This document shows positions 57,532 to 64,000 of a DNA stretch of 64,000 nucleotides, piece by piece. This stretch comes from Nonomuraea africana. Lineage in GTDB: Bacteria; Actinomycetota; Actinomycetes; Streptosporangiales; Streptosporangiaceae. Every line of letters starts with the position of its first letter. Within the stretch, counting starts at the first letter, position 1. The notes under the pieces are model-generated. The model made no database searches. It had not been told where the DNA came from and saw only the letters and a program-made list of their open reading frames with translations. Location of the stretch: assembly GCF_014873535.1 (NCBI RefSeq), contig NZ_JADBEF010000001.1:6944001-7008000 (forward strand), in the 5' to 3' direction. Position numbers and translations under genes: made by a program.

Positions 57532-59010
57532 CTATCCATCGGAAGCTCCGCTGACGGTTCCCGTTGGCGACGGGGCCGTCGTTGGCGCTGGGGAAATCAT
57601 ACGTCGAGGGTCCGGCTCGACGTGACGCTGGATGTGCACCGACTGCTCCCCCAGCCCCCCGAGTGTGATGTCGTCCCAGGCCTGGAGCCTGTGCTCCTTC
57701 CTGTCGAAGTAGAGAACCGAGGCCTGAACGGGTGTCGGTTCGGCGTGTTCGAGGGCGCGCAGGCCCGCGCCGCCCGTGGAGCCCTGGACGAGGACGCGGG
57801 TCCCCGTGGGCAGGACGGTGGTCGATCGGCGGTGGGAGTGGCCGGCCAGGACCATGGGCGCGGCGCCGGAGAAGCCCTTGGCGGCGTCGGGGTCGTGGAT
57901 GGCGACGAGGTCGATGGGCGAGGGACGCGGCAGCTGTTCGGCATGCCGGCGGCCGAACTCGCGCATATGGGCGGGATCGTTGTTGACGGGCACCGACTTG
58001 TCCGGGGTGAAGCGGGGGTCGCCGAGGCCGTAGATGCGCAGTCCCGCGACGGTGGCCGACGCGTTGTCGAGCACGATGGCGTTCTTCTGCTTGGCGATGG
58101 CCCGCTCGGTGGTCTTGGAGTCGTGGTTGCCCCTGACGAAGACGTACGGCACGCCGAGCTTGCCGATCTCCTCCATGAAGGCGTTCTCCGCCTTGGTGCC
58201 GTGGTCGGAGATGTCGCCGGTGTCGACGATGAGGTCGACCTTGAACTGCTCCTTGAGCGAGCGGATGACGTTCCACGCGATGGGGTTGATGTGGATGTCG
58301 GAGACGTGCAGCACCTTGATGGAGGCCGGGTCGGCGTCGTAGGTGGGCAGCGTGTTGACGGCGTCGTAGAGCTTGGAGACGTTCGTGACGAGCTTGGTGA
58401 GCTGCTCGCGGTACGACTCGAACTTGGTCACGATCGACTGCGCGCTGCCGACCAGCGAGGGCGCGACGGCGATCACGCCCGAGTAGCGCGGTTCGACGAG
58501 CGAGCTGGGGCGGAACGTGGCCGCCGCGACCACGCCCGTACCGGCCAGGGCGACGGCGGCGGCGAGCAGGCCGTACAGGGCGATCTTGGGTTTTCTGAAG
58601 ATGACGAAGCCGGCCAGGAGCGCGCCCGCGGCCGCGCACAGCAGCGAGCGCACCACCAGGGCCTCGACGCCCGAGCGCAGGTCGCCCTCGATGATCTCGG
58701 GCAGCCTGTTGGCGAGGCGCGGATCGTCGATGAGGGCCTTGGCCTTCTCCTGGTCGATGTTCTCGAGCGTGATGCGGAGCTGGAGCGGAGCGTCGTGGCT
58801 GCGGAAGCGCAGGGTGCCGAGCGGATGGGCGTCGACCACGGTCTCGCCGGTCCAGGCGGGCCTCAGCGACATCCCCGTCTCGACCGGCCCCACCTGCGCG
58901 CGGACCGTCCCGCTGAGGATGATGCCGAGCCAGGCGCCGACCGCGGACACGAAGAGGACCGCCGCGACCTTGGCGGCGCGCGACCGTATGACTGTTCTGA
59001 TGAAGTTCAT
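57532..59010 (-). CDS. Membrane-anchored metallophosphoesterase
   Basis: A 492-residue protein. An N-terminal membrane segment (AAVLFVSAVGAWLGIILSG) and two more near residues 115-165 precede a calcineurin-type phosphoesterase domain. Metal motifs are VLHVSDIHINP (DxH), IVDTGDISDHG (GD), FVRGNHDS (GNHD), IHDP and VLAGHSHRR (GHxH). It likely hydrolyses a phosphodiester or phosphomonoester at the outer membrane face; the natural substrate is unknown. It is divergent from the metallopeptidase gene and just downstream of the tRNA-Glu promoter region. Confidence 0.9.
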   Translation of the reverse strand: MNFIRTVIRSRAAKVAAVLFVSAVGAWLGIILSGTVRAQVGPVETGMSLRPAWTGETVVDAHPLGTLRFRSHDAPLQLRITLENIDQEKAKALIDDPRLANRLPEIIEGDLRSGVEALVVRSLLCAAAGALLAGFVIFRKPKIALYGLLAAAVALAGTGVVAAATFRPSSLVEPRYSGVIAVAPSLVGSAQSIVTKFESYREQLTKLVTNVSKLYDAVNTLPTYDADPASIKVLHVSDIHINPIAWNVIRSLKEQFKVDLIVDTGDISDHGTKAENAFMEEIGKLGVPYVFVRGNHDSKTTERAIAKQKNAIVLDNASATVAGLRIYGLGDPRFTPDKSVPVNNDPAHMREFGRRHAEQLPRPSPIDLVAIHDPDAAKGFSGAAPMVLAGHSHRRSTTVLPTGTRVLVQGSTGGAGLRALEHAEPTPVQASVLYFDRKEHRLQAWDDITLGGLGEQSVHIQRHVEPDPRRMISPAPTTAPSPTGTVSGASDG

Positions 59011-59043
59011 ACGCTTTCTTGCTTACCCGACTGACGGGGCAGA

Positions 59044-59394
59044 ATGGCAACCGTGATCGAGGTCTCCCGGCTGAAGTTCGAGGAACTCGTGGCCGAAGCA
59101 TTGGACACGATCCCTCCCGAGCTGACGCGCGTCATGGACAACGTGGTCGTGGTCGTCGTCGACGATCCGCCGGAGCCTGACCTGCTCGGGCTGTACACCG
59201 GTGTTCCCCTCACCGAGCGCGGCGACTGGTACTCCGCGGTTCTGCCCGACCGCATCGAGATCTACCGCAATCCGATATGCCAGATGTGCGATACCGAAGC
59301 TCGCGTCGTGGAGGAAGTACGGATCACGGTCATCCACGAGATAGCCCACCATTTCGGGATCGATGACGACCGACTCCACCAACTCGGCTGGTAA
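59044..59394 (+). CDS. Zinicin-type metallopeptidase-family protein
   Basis: A 116-residue member of the actinobacterial metallopeptidase (minimal zincin) family. It has SRLKFEELVAEALDTIPPEL at the start and VRITVIHEIAHHFGIDDDRLHQLG at the end, with the HExxHxxGxxD zinc motif. Length and ending match the family. Proteolytic activity is not established. It is divergent from the metallophosphoesterase with a 33-bp gap, so the promoters overlap. Confidence 0.92.
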   Translation: MATVIEVSRLKFEELVAEALDTIPPELTRVMDNVVVVVVDDPPEPDLLGLYTGVPLTERGDWYSAVLPDRIEIYRNPICQMCDTEARVVEEVRITVIHEIAHHFGIDDDRLHQLGW

Positions 59395-59510
59395 ACCCCT
59401 CTCCCGATTACAGTTTGCAAGAGCCTGACTGCTTTCGGTTGCGCTCAAGGTTCCCGCCAGGCACCTTAGGTGACATAGCGAACACTCTGAGTCAGGTTCG
59501 GCGGGGACCT

Positions 59511-60797
59511 ATGGGGGCCAGGCTTCCGGGGAGACACAGACGTGCTCCCGAACGACAAGCCACGTACGGCGAGGTCGTCGCCATACGCGAGTTCCGCGCG
59601 CTCTGGTACGGCCAGGGCCTCTCCCTGCTCGGCGACCAGCTCGCGCAGGTCGCGCTGGCCGTCCTGGTGTTCAACAGGACGGGCTCGCCACTGGCCACGG
59701 CCGCCGTCTACGCGCTGACCTACCTGCCGTCGATCGTGGGCGGCCCGCTGCTGGCGGGCCTGGCCGACCGGTTCGCCCGCCGCCGCGTCATGATCGTGTG
59801 CGATCTCGTCCGCGCGCTCCTGGTGGCCGCCATGGCCGTGCCTGGCATGCCGTTCGCCGCGCTGTGCGTGCTGGTGTTCTTCGTGGTCCTGCTCAGCGCG
59901 CCGTTCTCGGCGGCGCGGGCGGCGCTGCTGCCGGAGATCCTGCTGGGCGACCGCTACGTCGCGGGCTCGGCGTTGCAGAACATGACCAACCAGGCCGTCC
60001 AGATGCTCGGCTTCGCCGCCGGTGGCGCGGTGATCGCGTTCATGGGGCCCTACCGGGCGCTGGCGCTCGACGCGGCCACCTTCCTCGCCTCGGCGCTGAT
60101 CCTCGTCTCGGGGGTACGGCGAAGGCCCGCCGCCGGCCGTACGGACGGGTCGAAGCCGTCGATGTGGACGATGACGCGCGCCGGCGCCGTGCTGGTCTTC
60201 GGCGACAGGAAGCTGCGCACGCTGGTGCTGTTCGCCTGGTTGTGCGGCTTCTACGTGCTGCCCGAGGGAATCGCGGTGCCCTACGCGGCGCAACTCGCCG
60301 CGGGAACGACGCTGCCCGTGCCGGTGATCACGGGCCTGCTGATGGCGGCGATGCCGACGGGGACGGTGGTGGGCGCGCTGCTGTTCAGCAGGTTCGTCTC
60401 GCCGTCGGGACGGCTGCGCGCGATGGGGTGGCTGTCGATGCTGACGTGCGCGCCGCTGATCGTCTGCGCGATGCGGCCACCGTTGATCGTGGTGCTCGCG
60501 CTGTGGATCCTCTCCGGGATCGGCGGCGCCTACCAGCTGGCGGCCAATGCCGCCTTCGTGCAGTGCGTTCCCGCGGAACGACGCGGCCAGGCGTTCGGCC
60601 TGGTGCAGTCCGGGCTGATGGCGGCCCAGGGCGTCGGCATCCTGCTCGGCGGCCTCGCCGCCGAGAGACTCGGTCCCGAACCCGTCGTCGCGCTCGCGGG
60701 GGTCAGCGGGGTCACCGTCGCGGCCGTGCTGGCCATGATGTGGACCGAGTCTCGCGGCGACATCGTCGCCAGGGTGCGCGCCCAGGCTGCCGCCTGA
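59511..60797 (+). CDS. MFS transporter
   Basis: A 428-residue major facilitator with 12 hydrophobic segments. It opens REFRALWYGQGLSLLGDQLAQVALAVLVFNRTGSPLATAAVYALTYLPSIVGGPLLAGLADRFARRRVM, including the LADRFARRR loop. It belongs to the MFS_3/enterobactin-exporter-like group. ATG 59511, with GGGGA upstream, is preferred to an earlier ATG at 59415, which would add 32 non-conserved residues. It is convergent with PspC. Substrate unknown. Confidence 0.88.
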   Translation: MGARLPGRHRRAPERQATYGEVVAIREFRALWYGQGLSLLGDQLAQVALAVLVFNRTGSPLATAAVYALTYLPSIVGGPLLAGLADRFARRRVMIVCDLVRALLVAAMAVPGMPFAALCVLVFFVVLLSAPFSAARAALLPEILLGDRYVAGSALQNMTNQAVQMLGFAAGGAVIAFMGPYRALALDAATFLASALILVSGVRRRPAAGRTDGSKPSMWTMTRAGAVLVFGDRKLRTLVLFAWLCGFYVLPEGIAVPYAAQLAAGTTLPVPVITGLLMAAMPTGTVVGALLFSRFVSPSGRLRAMGWLSMLTCAPLIVCAMRPPLIVVLALWILSGIGGAYQLAANAAFVQCVPAERRGQAFGLVQSGLMAAQGVGILLGGLAAERLGPEPVVALAGVSGVTVAAVLAMMWTESRGDIVARVRAQAAA

Positions 60798-61139
60798 TCA
60801 CGCCTGCGGCTTCTGGTCACCGGGAACCGTGGGCTCCTGGCGCTGCCAGCCGGCGGCCGGGCTGTAGTCGGGGGTCTCGTCCTGCCAGGGGCTGGTCTTG
60901 GCCTGCCGGTTGTTGATCAGGTCCTGGACGATCGAGGTGTTCTTGCCCTCGTCGGGCATGAGCAGCCAGCCGATCGCGTAGACGCCGATGCCGACCCCGC
61001 CGAACAGCGTGGCGATCGCCAGGCCGATCCTGACCAGGTTGGCGTCGATGCCGATGTAGTCGCCGATGCCCGAGCAGACGCCCGCGATGATCCGGCCGTT
61101 GCGGGTCCTGCGCAGCTGCTTGATGTTCGATTCGCTCAT
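60798..61139 (-). CDS. PspC-domain membrane protein
   Basis: A 113-residue protein whose first 65 residues are a PspC domain (KQLRRTRNGRIIAGVCSGIGDYIGIDANLVRIGLAIATLFGGVGIGVYAIGWLLMPDE), with a hydrophobic hairpin. A Gln/Pro-rich soluble tail follows. PspC proteins take part in envelope stress signalling. Its stop directly adjoins that of the convergent MFS gene. Confidence 0.92.
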   Translation of the reverse strand: MSESNIKQLRRTRNGRIIAGVCSGIGDYIGIDANLVRIGLAIATLFGGVGIGVYAIGWLLMPDEGKNTSIVQDLINNRQAKTSPWQDETPDYSPAAGWQRQEPTVPGDQKPQA

Positions 61140-61202
61140 GACTCAAGACTGCCCCTCGGCCAGGCGTTTCCACATCGGGATTCCCCCTGGTAGAACCCTG
61201 GT

Positions 61203-62357
61203 ATGGATGACATCCTGCGCGTCGACGACCGGCTCACCGGCGACCAGCGGCTCATCAGGGACACCGTCAGGTCCTTGGTGTCCGACCGCGTCCTGCCGTA
61301 CGTGGGCGACTGGTTCGAAGAGGCCGTCTTCCCCGCGCGCGAGCTGGCGCCCGCGCTCGGCGAGCTGGGGCTGCTGGGGATGCATCTCGAGGGGTACGGC
61401 TGCGCCGGAACCGACGCCACCTCGTACGGCGTGGCCTGCAGGGAGCTGGAGGCGGGCGACTCGGGGCTGCGCTCGTTCGTCTCGGTTCAGGGTTCCCTGG
61501 CCATGTTCCCGATCTGGAAGTACGGGTCACCCTCGCAGAAGGAGGAGTGGCTCCCCCGAATGGCCTCAGGGTCGGCCATCGGGTGCTTCGGCCTGACCGA
61601 GCCCGATCACGGCTCCGACCCCTCCTCCATGCGCACCTACGCCAAGCGCGACGGCTCCGACTGGATACTCAACGGCTCCAAGATGTGGATCACCAACGGT
61701 TCCGTCGCGGACGTGGCCGTCGTCTGGGCGCAGACCGACGACGGCGTGCGCGGCTTCGTGGTCCCGACCGACACACCCGGGTTCTCCGCCCCCGAGATCC
61801 ACAAGAAGATGTCGCTCAGGGCCTCGGTGACCTCCTCGCTGTACTTCGACGACGTCCGCCTGCCGGACTCCGCCGTCCTGCCCGAGGTGGTCGGTCTGCG
61901 CGGACCGCTCTCCTGCCTGTCGGAGGCGCGCTTCGGCATCCTGTGGGGCGTGGTCGGCGCCGCCCGCGCCTGCCTGGAGTCCGCGATCTCCTACTCCCAG
62001 ACGCGCGTGCAGTTCGGCAAGCCGATCGGGGGCTTCCAGCTGACGCAGGAGAAGCTTGCGTGGATGTACGTGGGGCTGGCACAGTCGTCGCTGACCGCGT
62101 TCCACCTCGGATCCCTGAAGGACGCGGGGGAACTCACCCCGCGCCAGGTCAGCTTCGGGAAACTCGCCAACGTGCGGGCGGCGCTCGATATCGCCAGGCA
62201 GGCCAGGTCGATCCTCGGCGGGAACGGGATCACGCTGGAGTACCCGGTGATCAGGCACATGACCAACTTGGAGAGCGTGCTGACTTATGAGGGGACGGAG
62301 GAGATCCATACGCTGGTACTGGGAGAGGCGCTGACGGGGCTGTCGGCGTACCGGTGA
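61203..62357 (+). CDS. Acyl-CoA dehydrogenase (glutaryl-CoA dehydrogenase-like)
   Basis: A 384-residue flavoenzyme. The FAD/substrate motif CFGLTEPDHGSDPSSM, WITNGSVADV, and the C-terminal FGKPIGGFQLTQEKLAWM and TYEGTEEIHTLVLGEALTG (catalytic Glu in YEGT) match the glutaryl-CoA dehydrogenase subgroup. It oxidises an acyl-CoA at the alpha-beta position, possibly with decarboxylation. ATG 61203 is 63 bp from the divergent PspC start. Confidence 0.92.
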   Translation: MDDILRVDDRLTGDQRLIRDTVRSLVSDRVLPYVGDWFEEAVFPARELAPALGELGLLGMHLEGYGCAGTDATSYGVACRELEAGDSGLRSFVSVQGSLAMFPIWKYGSPSQKEEWLPRMASGSAIGCFGLTEPDHGSDPSSMRTYAKRDGSDWILNGSKMWITNGSVADVAVVWAQTDDGVRGFVVPTDTPGFSAPEIHKKMSLRASVTSSLYFDDVRLPDSAVLPEVVGLRGPLSCLSEARFGILWGVVGAARACLESAISYSQTRVQFGKPIGGFQLTQEKLAWMYVGLAQSSLTAFHLGSLKDAGELTPRQVSFGKLANVRAALDIARQARSILGGNGITLEYPVIRHMTNLESVLTYEGTEEIHTLVLGEALTGLSAYR

Positions 62358-62410
62358 GGCTACGGACGTCGCGCTGGGGGCTGTACTCTCTGTACCCTGC
62401 ATCATGCGAG

Positions 62411-62486
62411 GGGCGTTAGCTCAATTGGCAGAGCTGCGGACTTTTAATCCGTAGGTTCCGGGTTCGAGCCCCGGGCGCCCTACCAC
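62411..62486 (+). tRNA. tRNA-Lys (TTT)
   Basis: Acceptor GGGGCGT/GCGCCCT with two G-T pairs, D arm TAGCTCAATTGGCAGAGC, anticodon loop CTTTTAA giving TTT, T loop TTCGAGC, and encoded CCA. The integrase gene downstream points at its 3' end, so it is probably the attachment site of the right-hand element. Confidence 0.95.
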
Positions 62487-62547
62487 TCTCCACCTCGAAT
62501 CCCGTGCTTGAGCTGGGGCTCCTCTCCCGTACGGCGTGAGCGCGTAG

Positions 62548-62580
62548 GCAGCTGAATGCCGCCGAAAGCAGCCGTATGCC
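62548..62580. repeat. Pair of 13-bp direct repeats near tRNA-Lys
   Basis: GCAGCTGAATGCC (62548-62560) and GCAGCCGTATGCC (62568-62580) differ at two positions and lie 20 bp apart, about two helical turns. Between the attachment site and the integrase, they are candidate arm-type recombinase sites. Confidence 0.45.
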
Positions 62581-62683
62581 ACTCCTCCCGGAATATACGC
62601 GGAATGGATCTTGGCGCGTTTGCCCAGGTCGGCCGCGCGTTTCGGAAGCTTCCACGGCCCATTCCGCAGCCGCGAACGACGAA

Positions 62684-62708
62684 GGACCCCGAGTGTTCCC
62701 CGGGGTCC
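62684..62708 (-). terminator. Terminator after the integrase
   Basis: Stem GGACCCCG / CGGGGTCC with a 9-nt loop, 20 bp beyond the integrase stop on the minus strand; a short T-rich run (CCTTCGTCG) follows. Confidence 0.6.
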
Positions 62709-62727
62709 TGGTGACGAGCACCCTGTG

Positions 62728-64000
62728 TCATGCGGCGAGGGCATCGAGGATGCGCTGGTTCGCGACCGCACGTTGACCGTCGATGCACTTGGCGTAGACG
62801 CGCAGCAGGACATCGACGCCATGCCCGGCTCGCTCAGCCGCTTCGGGTGCATGGACGCCCGCGTTGAGCCAGAGGGAGACGGCAGCGTGCCGAAGGTCAT
62901 ACGGCCTGCCCGCCAGTGGCGAGGTGACCTGATCAGGGGTGAAGGCGTACGTACGCGCCTCCCTCCAGACCTTCGACACCGTCGAGCCGGGGAACGGCTT
63001 GCCCGTGCTGGTACGGAAGAGCCGCCCGTCTTCGCCGACTCCGTGATCTTTGATGTGTTGTCGGAGGATCTTCACCAGCTCGGGCGGGATGGGTACCGGG
63101 CGCGTCGCCTTCTGCTCCCTGTGCTTCAAGCCCCGCTCGTCGTGGCTCTCCCCCGAGTCCGTGTAGCGGCTGTTCGTCTCGGGCGAAGTCTTCTCCAGCG
63201 TCAGCAGGCCCCATCCCTTCTCAGGTAGATGACAGTCCTTCTTCCGCAGGGCCGACGCTTCACCGGGCCGCAGACCACCGAAGTACATGCAGGCGAACAT
63301 GGCCATCATCATCTGACCGCGCGACCGCCCCACGTAGGTCACGGCGACGAGCAGCTCGCGCGCCTGGCTCGGGTTGACGACCGAGCGACGATCGATCTCC
63401 CCCGTTGACTTGATCTTGCGTAGCTTCACCTTGTGGAGCGGATTTGCCGAAAGCTCTTCCAACTCCACGGCGTACTCCAGCACGTGATGGAACACGGCCC
63501 GCTTACGGCGATAGGTCGAGGTCGCCGCAGGCTTGCCGTCCATGCAAAGCGACAGCGCCTCCAGGACGGCCCGCGTGTGCCTGGCCTCGTCCAAGGCGCT
63601 CAGGGGCAGCGACGCCGCTTCGATCCACCGGATGGCTTTGGCGATCTCGGGTGATGGGACGGGGCGACGATCTGGCGGGAGGAACGCGTACTCCCGCAGC
63701 GCCTTCCGGATCACCCCATCCTCGGGACGGCCCGGAGCGTCGGTGCTCAGGATGGGGGTGATGTTGGCCAGAGTGTCGGTCATGCCCTCGCGGGACTTGG
63801 GCGCGGCGTGAGGCCACCAGGCGTGGACGTAGGCGACCGCGAAGGAGTACCAGGTGCGCGCATCCTTGGCCTTGACCATCGACACAGGGAGGCCGCTGTC
63901 CTCGTCGAACGCCTCCCCATTCTTGGCCGCCTGCCGCAGCTCCGACAGGAAGCTTTCGGCCAGGCCCTTGGTCTTGAAGGTGGAGGACTTCTCCCGGTTG
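62728..64000 (-). CDS. Site-specific tyrosine recombinase (integrase), 5' end outside window
   Basis: At least 423 residues; the frame is open to the right edge (NREKSSTFKTKGLAESFLSEL at the border), so the start is beyond the window. The core-binding domain (SLCMDGKPAATSTYRRKRAVFHHVLEYAVELEEL) is followed by the catalytic domain: box I Arg in YFGGLRPGEASALR, box II YDLRHAAVSLW with Tyr replacing the first His as in many actinomycete integrases, and the Tyr nucleophile in LLRVYAKCIDG near the end. It integrates an element next to tRNA-Lys 240 bp away. It is unlike the tRNA-Phe integrase fragments. Confidence 0.92.
   Translation of the reverse strand, partial: NREKSSTFKTKGLAESFLSELRQAAKNGEAFDEDSGLPVSMVKAKDARTWYSFAVAYVHAWWPHAAPKSREGMTDTLANITPILSTDAPGRPEDGVIRKALREYAFLPPDRRPVPSPEIAKAIRWIEAASLPLSALDEARHTRAVLEALSLCMDGKPAATSTYRRKRAVFHHVLEYAVELEELSANPLHKVKLRKIKSTGEIDRRSVVNPSQARELLVAVTYVGRSRGQMMMAMFACMYFGGLRPGEASALRKKDCHLPEKGWGLLTLEKTSPETNSRYTDSGESHDERGLKHREQKATRPVPIPPELVKILRQHIKDHGVGEDGRLFRTSTGKPFPGSTVSKVWREARTYAFTPDQVTSPLAGRPYDLRHAAVSLWLNAGVHAPEAAERAGHGVDVLLRVYAKCIDGQRAVANQRILDALAA

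Overview
The window is GC-rich DNA from a filamentous actinomycete. A Streptosporangiaceae-type genome such as Nonomuraea is the best guess. The evidence is strong G/C at third codon positions, many GTG starts and GTGA/ATGA stop-start overlaps, abundant LacI/TetR/MarR-era style regulators and MFS pumps, sugar ABC importers that lack their own ATPase, and a Glu-Asp-Phe tRNA cluster. The species is inferred, not shown. No rRNA and no CRISPR array were seen.

Layout. (1) 1-12.7 kb: a surface-polysaccharide locus. A tightly overlapping operon encodes a sugar transferase (cut by the left edge), an O-antigen-ligase/polymerase-like protein, a MurJ/Wzx-like flippase, a polysaccharide deacetylase, two GT4 glycosyltransferases and a small Wzz-like protein. 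A convergent GH26-like secreted glycosidase follows, then an ATP-grasp ligase, an FAD-dependent monooxygenase-like protein and a secreted GEVED-domain protein. The second glycosyltransferase and the glycosidase overlap antisense for 715 bp across a 15-bp repeat. (2) 12.8-22.3 kb: accessory genes (two MFS exporters, ArsR/DUF5937, MarR, an FAD monooxygenase, an MBL-fold protein, secreted proteins) with two gene remnants. (3) 22.3-28.8 kb: a sugar ABC importer (binding protein, two permeases), a hydroxyacid dehydrogenase and a Tat-exported beta-propeller protein, linked by three copies of a GGTC-NN-GACC operator. (4) 29-32.4 kb: a SRPBCC protein, a saccharopine-dehydrogenase-like reductase and a divergent GlxA-type regulator.

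(5) 32.6-51.3 kb: a peptide and D-amino-acid utilisation locus. It holds a penicillin-binding-fold serine hydrolase, a Dpp/Opp-type importer with a fused double ATPase, a D-aminoacylase, a PucR regulator, a GNAT acyltransferase translationally coupled to an N-acylamino-acid racemase, an M55 D-aminopeptidase, an MFS transporter, TetR and an M14 carboxypeptidase. A 2.6-kb transposon-like element splits this locus. It has perfect 19-bp inverted ends and a 9-bp target duplication, carries DUF488, RidA and WYL-regulator genes and a RarA fragment, and has no recognisable transposase. It inserted at the stop codon of the M55 gene.

(6) 51.3-57.2 kb: remains of two related integrative elements stacked on tRNA-Phe. 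There are two broken integrase genes, a duplicated 47-bp tRNA-Phe 3' segment (att), five copies of a paired 9-mer repeat, a methylase fragment fused to an integrase fragment, and a secreted propeller/Ig-like protein as cargo. (7) 57.2-62.5 kb: conserved chromosome (tRNAs Phe, Asp, Glu and Lys; metallophosphoesterase; zinicin metallopeptidase; MFS; PspC; acyl-CoA dehydrogenase). (8) 62.4 kb to the right edge: the start of another integrative element, with a tyrosine recombinase next to tRNA-Lys that runs out of the window.
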